From: Rhizobium sp. BK650
Lineage (GTDB): Bacteria > Pseudomonadota > Alphaproteobacteria > Rhizobiales > Rhizobiaceae
Reading direction: 5' to 3'
Length of the DNA stretch: 64,000 nt
NCBI RefSeq assembly: GCF_014195325.1
Contig: NZ_JACIBK010000003.1
Location: 372,001-436,000 of the forward strand
In this document: positions 26,040 through 33,858 of the stretch, piece after piece
Layout: every line of letters begins with the position of its first letter
Position numbering within the stretch: position 1 is the first letter of the stretch
Program-made: the position numbers and the translations under genes
The notes under the pieces: generated by a model
Told to the model about the DNA's origin: nothing
Database searches by the model: none
What the model saw: only the letters and a program-made list of their open reading frames with translations

Positions 26040-26612
26040 GCGTTGGACTTTATCGGTTTCTGCTATTTCTGCCCTGCCGGCTTGCGTAGCGGTCGTCAGA
26101 CGATGACCGCGGCTTTCAGCATCGGATGGTGACGGCCGCCACCAGTGTGGCCATAGACTGGTTGAGGTGCAGCAAGGTCCGGCAGGTGCTGGGATCTGCT
26201 GCCGGTTGAAACTGCCGAGTTCAACCAAGGAGATCGGGAGCTTTCGCGGGCGAAGATGCTGCGCGATTTCATGTATCAGGAGTCTCCTATTCAAGTAAAA
26301 GGAGAATATCGTTGCAAATATTTCGGTTATATGCAAAATTAAGTTGTACTTGAGGGGCGAAATATCCCAGGCAGCGATCGCTACCGGAATAGAAGCCAGT
26401 ACATTTTTCCGCATCCACTGAGATCCGAGACCATCGTCACGGCTGCCTTGCTGTGGCCATTGTCCATTTCCGCAATTCGGCCCGGCGAGCGCGTGTTTGC
26501 CGGCAGCAGACATCTGCATTCAGCTCTACGCCCCGTGACCTCGCTGTCGACGTGCATACGAAAACACGGTTTTCGCCATCGCATTTCAATTTGTAACCGA
26601 GGGAGGCCCGAA
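26040..26612. other. Non-coding gap, no recognisable gene
   Basis: This 573-bp stretch separates the MCP terminator from the haem peroxidase start. Frames crossing it either run through the terminator or have no family resemblance. The right half, near 26270-26350, is more AT-rich and may hold the peroxidase promoter, but I see no clear -35/-10 pair or EcfG element. Confidence 0.5.
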
Positions 26613-28181
26613 ATGGCTCTGAGTAAGCATGGTTCGCCCGTAAGGGGCATGGAGAATGTCGCGCAGTCCAGCGTCCGCGACCAACGGTTCGGGCGCATGT
26701 TCCGCAACCTGCCGTCCGCCGCCTATACCGAGGATGCGCTGACCGATCTCGCCAAGACGATGTTTCAGGGGGAATTCGCAGACAAGATCGAGGCAAATAA
26801 GCCTGTCGACGTGGCACTCAACGAGAGAGAGCCTGAGGATGAGAACCCGACCATTCCAGCCGGCTTCACCTATTTCGGCCAGTTTCTCGATCACGACATC
26901 ACCTTCGATCCCGCATCCTCGCTCGATCGTTTCAACGACCCCAATGCGCTGCAGGATTTCCGTACGCCGCGTCTCGACCTGGATTCGGTCTATGGGTCCG
27001 GTCCGGCGGACCAGCCCTTTCTTTATGAACCGGACGAATTGCATCTGTTGGTCGGCGACGACAAGGATTTCGACCAAGGGCGCAAGAAGCGCCCCGACCT
27101 GCCGCGAAACACGGCGAAGATCCGCCGTGCGCTCCTCGGCGACAAGCGCAATGATGAGAATGTGATCGTCTCGCAGCTCCACACGACTTTCCTGCGATTT
27201 CACAACAAGGTCGTCGATACGCTCGGCACCCGTGATTTCGAGCTCTGTCAGCAGACGGTGCGTTGGCATTATCAGTGGATCGTGCTGCACGACTTCCTGC
27301 CACGCATCGTCGGCAAAGACACCTATAAGCGCGTCATTGTCGGCAGGGGCGAAAAGCCCGTGATCCGCTTCTACAATCCGCAGGGGCGCTACGCTTTCAT
27401 TCCGGTGGAGTTTTCGGTCGCCGCGTATCGCTACGGCCATTCGATGGTGCGCCCCAGCTACTCGCTAAACAGGATCGTGGTGGCGCCCGATCCCGTGCAG
27501 CAGCCGTTCAATGGCAAGCAGGCAACGTTCCATCGCATCCCGATTTTCTCGCTGATGAACGTCGCGGACCATCCTAGGGCGAATTTGAACGGTTTCCGCG
27601 AATTGCCTGGATTCTGGGCGATCGACTGGTCCTTCTTCTTCGAAGGGATTACGCCTGATGGCCCGGCGCCTGCTGGGGCCGTATTGCCGCAGCCTTCCTA
27701 CAAGATCGATACGCTGCTGGTCGATCCGCTGACGAGCCTGCCCGACCACCAACAGGAGCCGATCAAGATCCGTAGGGCGCTAGCTGCTCTGAACCTTTTG
27801 CGCGGCTGGCGTCTCGGTCTGCCTTCGGGGCAGGCGGTCGCGCGCCATATGGAAATGGAGGCGTTGTCAGACGAAGAGCTTTTCGACAGCGAGGATGCCG
27901 ATGTGAGGGCCGCCCGCGGCCACGTGCTGAGGCAGCACCCCGGCATCTTCCAGGACAATGCACCGCTCTGGTTCTACATCCTTCGCGAAGCAGAAATAGC
28001 GGCGGATAGCCGGCATCTCGGGCCAGTCGGCGGCACGATCGTTGCCGAAGTTATCGCCGGCCTCATCCGCGAGGATCGGCATTCCTTCTTGGCGCAATGG
28101 CCGAAATGGCGGCCGACCCTGCCGGGCAGGGAGGCAGGCCATTTTACCATGGCCGACATGATCAATTTCACGAACCGCTAG
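26613..28181 (+). CDS. Animal-type haem peroxidase family protein
   Basis: The 522-residue protein belongs to the peroxidase-cyclooxygenase superfamily. Visible hallmarks are the distal His and Ca-binding Asp in FGQFLDHDITFDP (about residues 90-102), the catalytic Arg region LHTTFLRFHNKVVD (about 188-201) and the proximal His in AAYRYGHSMVRPSY. It should use a covalently or non-covalently bound haem and hydrogen peroxide to oxidise small substrates or halides. There is no clear Sec signal. The ATG at 26613 follows GAGGGAGGCCCGAA, so longer in-frame starts are rejected. It ends with a good terminator and is monocistronic. Confidence 0.9.
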   Translation: MALSKHGSPVRGMENVAQSSVRDQRFGRMFRNLPSAAYTEDALTDLAKTMFQGEFADKIEANKPVDVALNEREPEDENPTIPAGFTYFGQFLDHDITFDPASSLDRFNDPNALQDFRTPRLDLDSVYGSGPADQPFLYEPDELHLLVGDDKDFDQGRKKRPDLPRNTAKIRRALLGDKRNDENVIVSQLHTTFLRFHNKVVDTLGTRDFELCQQTVRWHYQWIVLHDFLPRIVGKDTYKRVIVGRGEKPVIRFYNPQGRYAFIPVEFSVAAYRYGHSMVRPSYSLNRIVVAPDPVQQPFNGKQATFHRIPIFSLMNVADHPRANLNGFRELPGFWAIDWSFFFEGITPDGPAPAGAVLPQPSYKIDTLLVDPLTSLPDHQQEPIKIRRALAALNLLRGWRLGLPSGQAVARHMEMEALSDEELFDSEDADVRAARGHVLRQHPGIFQDNAPLWFYILREAEIAADSRHLGPVGGTIVAEVIAGLIREDRHSFLAQWPKWRPTLPGREAGHFTMADMINFTNR

Positions 28182-28211
28182 GCTCTTTGCGACACTGGCG
28201 AAACGCAACCT

Positions 28212-28234
28212 AAGGCCGCTCCAGCGGCCTTTTT
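28212..28234 (+). terminator. Rho-independent terminator after the peroxidase gene
   Basis: AAGGCCGC-TCCA-GCGGCCTT forms an 8-bp stem with a 4-base loop and is followed by TTT. It begins 31 bases after the peroxidase stop. Confidence 0.8.
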
Positions 28235-28340
28235 CCGTCGGTAACGGTGCAGGCTGCACACGTAAAGCTTTCATTCACCGTTTTTAATTAAATTTGAATC
28301 GAGGTTTTCCGATCACAGGCCGCATGCGGAAGCGATAAGT

Positions 28341-29627
28341 ATGGCGTTCCTTCCCCTTCTCCAGCGTACCGCCCTGCCAGTCCTGCTTTCTGCGGCTTTG
28401 ACGACCTGTTCGATCAGCGATGGGTTGGTGCCGCCTGAAAATGTCGATAGCAGCACACGCGTCAGCTCCATTGCGCCGGCGCGGGGCGGGGCCGTGCGTA
28501 TGGCGCCTGTTCAGAGCCAGCAGCCTTATCCTGTCGCCAGCGCCCCTGTCGGCAATACGCAGGGGCAGATCGATTATCTCAATACGCCGAACCTTGCCGG
28601 ATCTGGACCGCGGCAATCAGCGCCCATGGCCACGCCGCAACCGGGGCAGCAAGTCGCCTCGAACGGCAATTGGGGCGGCGTGAAGCCTCTCGCGATTCCT
28701 CAAGGCGGCGTCAACATGGATGCGGAACTCGGCGCCGAGCCGGGCAACGAGCCGGTCGTCGGGCTGGCGCAGGACGAGCAGCAGCAGATCGCCGAGGGCG
28801 ATGCAACGCAGCCGGTCGTCGATGGCATCGGCACCGATAATCCCAGACAGCTCAATCAGCGGTCCATGCCGCAGCCGATCGCAGCCAGCCAGATGAGCAG
28901 GGCACCGATGCGCGCAGCCGGAAATCAAGCCCAAACCTGGAGCGACGGCAGCCCGGTTGTCGCGCCGACGCGCGTGCCGGAAGAGGATGAGCCGGAACAG
29001 GTTGCCATGCTCAGGCCGAACAATCCCATGATGAGCGAGCCGGCCGCTCCCATCAATCCTGGCGTCATGCCAGCCTCGGAACTTGCCTGCCGGCGCGAGC
29101 TGAAGCGCATGGGCGTGATCTTCGAAGACCGCCCGCCGATCTCCAACGGGCCGGCCTGCCAAGTGCCTTATCCGGTGTCGCTCAAGGGGCTTTCGGGCAA
29201 TATCGGCGTCCAGCCGGCGGTGATCCTGAACTGCCAGGTGACGCTGGCTTTCGCCAAATGGGTGAAGAACGAGCTCGCGCCGTCTGCCCGCTTCCGCTAC
29301 TGGACCGGCATCCAGACCATCGAGCCGCTTGGCGGCTATTCCTGCCGGCGGATGAATAACAGCCGTCAGAGATACAATCCGATGTCCGAACATGCAAAAG
29401 GCAACGCCATCGACGTCGGCAAGTTCGTGCTCAAGAACGGCCACGAAATTGACGTGCGCAAGAAGGGGCTATTTTCATTCCGGGAAGGGCGCTTGTTGAA
29501 AGCCGTGCGGAGCGACAGCTGCAATTATTTCACGACCGTGCTCGGCCCCGGCTACAACCCGGAGCACTGGAACCACTTTCATTTCGATCTGATGTCGCGC
29601 AGAAGCGGAAAGACGGTGTGCAAGTAG
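28341..29627 (+). CDS. Extensin-like C-terminal domain protein (putative peptidoglycan peptidase)
   Basis: The 428-residue protein has an N-terminal hydrophobic leader (about residues 1-25, ending LTTCS, possibly a weak lipobox). A long Pro/Gln/Ala-rich linker (about 30-240) follows, then the extensin-like_C domain (about 245-428). That domain contains SEHAKGNAIDVGKF and EHWNHFHFDL, the His/Asp/His spacing of zinc D,D-/L,D-peptidases of the LAS type. Cysteines at CRREL, ACQVPYP, NCQVT, SCRRM, SCNYF and the C-terminal VCK probably form disulphides. This suggests an envelope-located peptidoglycan enzyme. The catalytic assignment is inference. Confidence 0.85.
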   Translation: MAFLPLLQRTALPVLLSAALTTCSISDGLVPPENVDSSTRVSSIAPARGGAVRMAPVQSQQPYPVASAPVGNTQGQIDYLNTPNLAGSGPRQSAPMATPQPGQQVASNGNWGGVKPLAIPQGGVNMDAELGAEPGNEPVVGLAQDEQQQIAEGDATQPVVDGIGTDNPRQLNQRSMPQPIAASQMSRAPMRAAGNQAQTWSDGSPVVAPTRVPEEDEPEQVAMLRPNNPMMSEPAAPINPGVMPASELACRRELKRMGVIFEDRPPISNGPACQVPYPVSLKGLSGNIGVQPAVILNCQVTLAFAKWVKNELAPSARFRYWTGIQTIEPLGGYSCRRMNNSRQRYNPMSEHAKGNAIDVGKFVLKNGHEIDVRKKGLFSFREGRLLKAVRSDSCNYFTTVLGPGYNPEHWNHFHFDLMSRRSGKTVCK

Positions 29628-29727
29628 CTGCAGCAGGAGGACTGCTAGGTCACTTCGATGATGCGAGCGGTAGGAAGGACAGATCGCGCCATCCCCCAAG
29701 CGTGAGTGGTATATCGAGCTGCCCCAC

Positions 29728-30309
29728 ATGACCGGCATTTTTCTCCTGCTCATCGGCTTTCCAGGCACCGGCAAGCTCACCATTGCCAAGCGGTTGAGCC
29801 CGGTGTTTTCGGCAAAGATCATCGACAATCATTGGGTGAACAATCCCGTGCTCGGCGTTCTTGACCATGATCTGACGAAGCCGTTGCCGAAGGAGATTTG
29901 GGAGCAGACGGGCAAGGTGAGGCAGGCGGTTCTGGATACGATCGTCGCTTTCAGCGCGCCGTCGGCCAATTTCATCTTCACTCATGTCGGCATTCAAGGC
30001 GATGAGCGCAGTCATCGGACCTTCCGGCAGATTGCCAATGCCGCGGAGCAGCGCGGGTCGCTGCTGATACCGGTGCGATTGCTTTGCGAGGCGGAGGAAC
30101 TGGCGAGGCGAGTGGCGATGCCGGAGCGGCGCGAGCGGCTGAAGTCCGTCAATTCCGAGGCTTCGCGAGAGCGCAGCCGGAGGCTGCAGGTGCTCGATCC
30201 CGGGCACGCCAATGCGCTCGACCTCGATGTTACTCTGCTTTCGGCGAAGGAGAGTGCCGAAGTCATCCATAGGCACGTGCAGGATCTCTTGCGCCTGCAG
30301 CGCACCTGA
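29728..30309 (+). CDS. Small P-loop kinase/ATPase-like protein
   Basis: The 193-residue protein starts with a P-loop, FLLLIGFPGTGKLTIAKRL (Walker A GFPGTGKLT, about residues 9-17). It continues with an HWVNNPVLGVLD segment and an Arg-rich LID-like region (RRVAMPERRERLKS). This is the organisation of shikimate-kinase/adenylate-kinase-like small kinases of the AAA_33 type. The phosphate acceptor is unknown. The start ATG at 29728 has only a weak upstream purine run. It follows the extensin-like gene on the same strand after 100 bp. Confidence 0.75.
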   Translation: MTGIFLLLIGFPGTGKLTIAKRLSPVFSAKIIDNHWVNNPVLGVLDHDLTKPLPKEIWEQTGKVRQAVLDTIVAFSAPSANFIFTHVGIQGDERSHRTFRQIANAAEQRGSLLIPVRLLCEAEELARRVAMPERRERLKSVNSEASRERSRRLQVLDPGHANALDLDVTLLSAKESAEVIHRHVQDLLRLQRT

Positions 30310-30327
30310 AGGCGCAGGCCTAACGTT

Positions 30328-30665
30328 TCAGTCAACGGCCCTTCCGGAATGCCGGCTGGAAACCTGGATCGGGTTCTGGCAGGCGTCTTTCGCATTGGCG
30401 TAGACATAGCCGTCCGCCTTATGCATTGGCCGAATGTCAGGCCGTTTCGCGCGCTTTGAGCGCAGAAGGTTTCGACATCCTCGACATCGAAGACCAGCTT
30501 GACGATTCCCTGGCCGCACCCTGTTCGACGCCGGCACCGGCACCGGCGCCTGCGGCGCATTTGCCATGGGCGTTCTGCCGGAAGAGACCGTTTTCGTCTG
30601 TCTTGCCAGAGAATGATTGAATATCCTGACCTTTCGCCGGAAACCATTGGCGCAGTGGGCAGTTA
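30328..30665 (-). pseudogene. Decayed VOC/glyoxalase family gene
   Basis: Three successive minus-strand frames together give a VOC-like protein. The segment QDIQSFSGKTDENGLFRQNA lies around 30507-30650. GIVKLVFDVEDVETFC, followed by AQSARNGLTFG, lies around 30430-30505. PMHKADGYVYANAKD, then ACQNPIQVSSR, spans 30328-30430. The second break looks like loss of one C in a CCC run (TTCGGCC-AATGCAT). Loss of at least two reading-frame joins and the missing N-terminus make an active protein unlikely. A sequencing error would explain one frameshift but hardly both. Confidence 0.6.
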
Positions 30666-30709
30666 GTGAGGCTTGACCTGATCACAGGATCAGGCGATTG
30701 CGGGGATGG

Positions 30710-31093
30710 ATGGAGATCGCCGATCTCGGGCTCCTGGCGGGAAAGCATCTGCTCATTGTCGAAAGCGGTGACATGGTCGCCGACGCGGTGCGGCTTGCGC
30801 TGGAACAGGCCGGGGCTGTTATCGTCGGGCCTGCATCGTCGGTCGAAATCAGTCTGGCGCTGCTCGATATCGCCAGGATCGACGGCGCCGTTTTGGATAT
30901 TCGCATCGAGGGCGACACGGTGTTTCCGCTCGCCGAGCGGCTGCAGGACGCCAAAATACCCTTTGTTTTTGCGATATCTCATGCCGGTGCGGGTCTCCCC
31001 CCAGGATATGGCGGCTACCAACTGAGCGAGAGCCCTACCGTCCTCGTCGAGATCGCCAAGGCGCTTTTTGCGTCGCGCGAAAACGGCGCTTGA
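30710..31093 (+). CDS. Stand-alone response-regulator receiver domain, degenerate
   Basis: The 127-residue protein is a single CheY-like receiver. The phosphoacceptor Asp is in IDGAVLDIRIEGDTVFPL (about residue 60). The acidic-pocket position reads LLIVESGDM instead of the usual ED pair, and the conserved Lys-Pro near the C-terminus is replaced (QLSESP). Phosphorylation may therefore be altered. It matches the small rhizobial receivers that follow the pattern VLDxxxxGxxxFPLAxxL. ATG at 30710 follows GCGGGG. It is followed after 312 bp by an ECF sigma gene, and a regulatory link is possible. Confidence 0.75.
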   Translation: MEIADLGLLAGKHLLIVESGDMVADAVRLALEQAGAVIVGPASSVEISLALLDIARIDGAVLDIRIEGDTVFPLAERLQDAKIPFVFAISHAGAGLPPGYGGYQLSESPTVLVEIAKALFASRENGA

Positions 31094-31124
31094 CGCCGGC
31101 CTTACAGGTATCGGCAGCATGGAT

Positions 31125-31142
31125 ACCGTACGGTACCGTACC
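31125..31142. repeat. Short palindromic tandem repeat
   Basis: ACCGTACGGTACCGTACC combines the palindrome ACCGTACGGT with an overlapping GGTACCGTACC. It lies about 30 bases after the receiver gene. The composition is unusual for the region and the role is unknown. Confidence 0.35.
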
Positions 31143-31405
31143 AAAATGCCCGTTCATGGAACGAAGAGAAGACTGCCCCCTTTTTCTCTGAGCAGCCGAA
31201 GCGCTCGATATCCGGGGCTCAACTCAAGAGCCCTCCATATGAAAGCTACGACGTTGGCCCGAAAGCAGAACCGTTTTTCGGAGGGCTAGATGCGTCGCAA
31301 TTCCAGCTAAGGCGCGCAGCGTCTCGCGTTCGGAATCGCGTAAAACAGGAGATTGAGCATTTGCGCAATTCAAGGAAAAGCGGAAATGCTCCAGGGAGCT
31401 GGGAC

Positions 31406-31900
31406 ATGAAACATTCCCGTGAAATTCTACAAGAGGAAGTGGTCGCACTCATTCCGGCGCTCAGGGCATTCGCCCGTACCTTTTACCGGTCGTCCGCGGA
31501 TGCGGACGATCTCGTGCAGGAAACTCTCGTCAGGGCGCTGGGCAATATCGAGCAATTCAAACAGGGTACGAAGATGAAATCCTGGCTGTTCACGATTATG
31601 CGCAATGCCTTCTGTACGCGCTTCCGCCTCAGGCAACGTGAGACGCTCGGTTCGGAAGAATGCGCCTCGTCGCAGGGCAGCGTGCCGGCCGATCAGGAAT
31701 GGCATCTGCGCGGCCATGAGCTGGAAGCTGCCTGCGGGCACCTGCCTGAGCCTTACCGCGCCGCCTTCGCTTTCGTGCTCGTGGACGGCCGCTCTTATGA
31801 GGAAGCGGCAGATCATTTCCATTGCCCGATCGGCACCATCAAGAGCCGGGTAAACCGGGCCAGGCAGCGCATCGCGCATGACATCGGCTACTTTCAGTGA
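31406..31900 (+). CDS. ECF RNA polymerase sigma factor
   Basis: The 164-residue protein is an ECF-family sigma factor. Region 2 contains SSADADDLVQETLVRALGNI (about residues 28-47) and the -10-binding helix near KSWLFTIMRNAFC. Region 4 has LPEPYRAAFAFVLVDG, then YEEAADHFHCPIGTIKSRV (about 107-143). ATG at 31406 follows CAGGGAGCTGGGAC. It resembles the EcfG/RpoE-like ECFs of rhizobia. No NepR or PhyR gene is next to it, but a receiver gene lies just upstream. EcfG-type promoters occur 1.0 and 1.7 kb downstream. Whether this is an EcfG paralogue is inference. Confidence 0.88.
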   Translation: MKHSREILQEEVVALIPALRAFARTFYRSSADADDLVQETLVRALGNIEQFKQGTKMKSWLFTIMRNAFCTRFRLRQRETLGSEECASSQGSVPADQEWHLRGHELEAACGHLPEPYRAAFAFVLVDGRSYEEAADHFHCPIGTIKSRVNRARQRIAHDIGYFQ

Positions 31901-32012
31901 GCTGGCTTATCGCCCTACTGGCGCTGACCAAATAGTGGCTACAGCAAAAGTCTAATGCCTGGCTTCAAAGAATTGGAGCATCCTCTGTGGATCCGAGTGG
32001 ACGCGCGGCGCT

Positions 32013-32750
32013 CTAAATAGCTTCCGGCTGTTTGAGTTCGCCGATCAGCCGGCGATATTCCTGTTCGGGGCGGCCGTAGGAATCACCTGCAAATTTTTCG
32101 AGGCCCGTCCGGTCGCGGACGATGACCATGCTGCGTTCCGACCAGATAAGCCGCCTGCCTTCCAGTTCATGCAGCGCGTTGGTGATGCTGGCGCGCCTGA
32201 CCGACAGCATGAGGGCCAGGAACTCGTGTGTCAGACCGATACGGTCGCCGTCGATGCGGTCGTGGCACATCAGGATCCAGCGCGCCAGCCGTGGCTCGAT
32301 GGGATAATTGGCATTGGCAAGCGAGGTGAAGGCTGCCTGGACGATGAACGTCTGGACATAGCGGTTCAGGAGCCCACGCAGCGACGGCACGGCCAATAGC
32401 GCCTCCTGCAGCGGCTCCGTGGCGACGCGCCAACCATGCCCCTCCACCTGCATGAAAATGTCGAAAGTTGCGTGCGTGCCGTCGAGGATCGGCGCTAGCG
32501 GCACGACGCCTTCGCGCCCGACAATGCCGACCTCGCTCGATCGTTCGGTCGCCGATCTCGCGATAATCGAGGCGATGCCTTCCTCGATGAAGTAGCAATA
32601 TTTCACTTGATGGCCCGAAGTCGACAGCGCAAATCCCCGCGGCAGAACGAGCGGCTCCAGGTGAGGGGCGAGGTGCCGTTTCGCCTCCTCGTCCATCCTT
32701 GCGAGCAATACATTGTCGCCGGCCGTATTGAGCGCCTTGTCCATAATCAT
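32013..32750 (-). CDS. Crp/Fnr family transcriptional regulator
   Basis: The 245-residue protein has an N-terminal cyclic-nucleotide-binding fold (about residues 10-150; YCYFIEEGIASI and EVGIVGREGVVPL) without the Fnr cysteine cluster. A C-terminal winged helix (about 160-230) contains LTHEFLALMLSVRRASITNAL and LEGRRLIWSERSMVIVRD. The canonical cAMP-contact RS pair is not evident, so the ligand, if any, is unknown. It should be a dimeric cytoplasmic DNA-binding protein. It is divergent from the DUF982 gene and stands among stress regulators. Confidence 0.87.
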   Translation of the reverse strand: MIMDKALNTAGDNVLLARMDEEAKRHLAPHLEPLVLPRGFALSTSGHQVKYCYFIEEGIASIIARSATERSSEVGIVGREGVVPLAPILDGTHATFDIFMQVEGHGWRVATEPLQEALLAVPSLRGLLNRYVQTFIVQAAFTSLANANYPIEPRLARWILMCHDRIDGDRIGLTHEFLALMLSVRRASITNALHELEGRRLIWSERSMVIVRDRTGLEKFAGDSYGRPEQEYRRLIGELKQPEAI

Positions 32751-32920
32751 CCTCTTTGTCGGTCTCCAGACCCGGGTCGACAGCTGAAGTTCCCAGCTAT
32801 AGTCGATTTTGCGGGTGCCTTTGGCGGCAACCGCGATCCTGTTCAGCCTCCGCGCTCCTGCGGCTTATGGCTCGTCACCAAATGGTGATCCCGCGTGAGA
32901 TATTCAGAGCGATTTTGCGG

Positions 32921-32945
32921 GAACTTTATCCTCGCCGGCGCGTTC
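32921..32945 (+). promoter_or_regulatory. EcfG-type promoter upstream of the DUF982 gene
   Basis: GGAAC (32921-32925), a 16-base spacer, then CGTT (32942-32945). This is an exact EcfG consensus with the DUF982 ATG 42 bases downstream. Confidence 0.7.
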
Positions 32946-32986
32946 GGCGGGCCGAAACGATCCATCCAGGCCACGGCGCTATTTAC

Positions 32987-33241
32987 ATGTCAGATTGGAC
33001 CATACCTTTGCACATCCGGCTTCCGGGCCAGGAGAGCCCCATTACCGTGCGTGGCACGGGCCACGCGGCAGCGCTTCTCGCCGAAAAGTGGCCGGTCACC
33101 TATGGTCTGGCCTTCGAGAATGCGCTGGCCTCCTTTGCGGCCGTCTCGGAGGGCGAGCTTCAGGCTGACGAGGCGCGGGAAGCCTTTATCGACGCGGCGG
33201 ATGCCGCCGGCGTCCGCTGGTCGAGCGAAGGGGAATACTGA
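32987..33241 (+). CDS. DUF982 domain protein
   Basis: The 84-residue protein has the DUF982 pattern: a short strand (PLHIRLPGQE), TVRGTGHAAALLAEKWPV, then helices ending in AFIDAADAAGVRW. DUF982 proteins are typical of rhizobia, and their function is not established. The ATG at 32987 is preceded by a perfect EcfG-type promoter (32921-32945), so expression in the general stress response is likely. Upstream in-frame extension to 32756 would run through the promoter and is rejected. Confidence 0.8.
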   Translation: MSDWTIPLHIRLPGQESPITVRGTGHAAALLAEKWPVTYGLAFENALASFAAVSEGELQADEAREAFIDAADAAGVRWSSEGEY

Positions 33242-33556
33242 TATCGCCGTCGCAGTTTCCGTGGGCGCAAACCAAGGCCGGCTCGCTGAGAGCGCATGTT
33301 CATGCAGGCTCTCCTCCGTGACAATGGGATCGACAGGGGATTCGCCTAGGAAGGGACCGATGGGTCCCCCTGCCGTCCTGGCGGGCGACCACTCGGGACG
33401 AGCGCCGTCTTCAGGTTGGAGCTAACCGAGAAGGGACACAAAAGTTCCAAACGCGTATGTTTTTCTACAGAGGGTGGCTGCGTGAACGCTTTCAGGCCTG
33501 AGGCCGGGGTATGGGTCCCGGCTTTGAGGAAAATTTTTGCATTCTGCATTTTCTGT
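33242..33556. other. Non-coding gap with hairpins
   Basis: No gene is supported here. Two hairpins are visible: GGGACC-GATG-GGTCCC at 33353-33368, and GCCGGG...CCCGGC at about 33503-33522, followed by an AT-rich tail near 33530-33538. On the minus strand GGAAC (33448-33444) is followed by 16 bases and GGTT, a near-match to the EcfG promoter. This leaves room for a small RNA, which cannot be confirmed from sequence. Confidence 0.35.
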
Positions 33557-33581
33557 GGAACTCTCTCTCCCTTCGTGCGTT
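33557..33581 (+). promoter_or_regulatory. EcfG-type promoter upstream of the small gene at 33615
   Basis: GGAAC (33557-33561), a 16-base spacer, and CGTT (33578-33581). This is an exact EcfG consensus. The start codon at 33615 is 34 bases downstream. Confidence 0.7.
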
Positions 33582-33614
33582 TGGCAGCATCTTCAAGAAG
33601 GCGATCGGGAGGAA

Positions 33615-33851
33615 ATGATGCAACCGAATATCAGAACGGATGCGCCTGACCGCTGGATTGGTGCGGTGGAGCTTGCGATCGTGCAGAAGGCCTTCGACAG
33701 GCTTTGCGCCGAGCGGGGGCTGTCGCGCGACTGCAAGGAAGCGCGCGAACTCGCTCGTATGACAATCGACCTTTACCGGCAGGGCGCCGACAGCGAATAC
33801 AAGCTGCACACCATGCTGTCAGGTTCCGATTTCAAGACACCGGCCCTGTGA
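33615..33851 (+). CDS. Small hypothetical protein, predicted general-stress gene
   Basis: The 78-residue product starts MMQPNIRTDAPDRWIG and is helical, with no membrane segment. The core VQKAFDRLCAERGL and a CKEARELARMTIDLYRQG helix recur in small rhizobial proteins of unknown role. The two ATGs at 33615 and 33618 follow GGGAGGAA, and an EcfG-type promoter lies at 33557-33581. The next gene starts 7 bases after its stop, so the two are probably co-transcribed under stress control. Frames that extend upstream of 33615 run through the promoter. Confidence 0.75.
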   Translation: MMQPNIRTDAPDRWIGAVELAIVQKAFDRLCAERGLSRDCKEARELARMTIDLYRQGADSEYKLHTMLSGSDFKTPAL

Positions 33852-33858
33852 GGGGTGC

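Noticed and set aside
25908..26519. A 203-residue minus-strand frame overlapping the MCP end and its terminator
   Set aside because: It crosses a perfect plus-strand terminator and overlaps the MCP gene, and shows no family resemblance.
31158..31183. GGAAC-N16-CCTT on the plus strand before the ECF gene, as a possible autoregulatory EcfG promoter
   Set aside because: The -10 element differs from CGTT at two positions and the start codon is 220 bases away; too weak to claim.
33346..33549. A 67-residue minus-strand frame in the hairpin-rich gap
   Set aside because: It has poor composition and no start signals.
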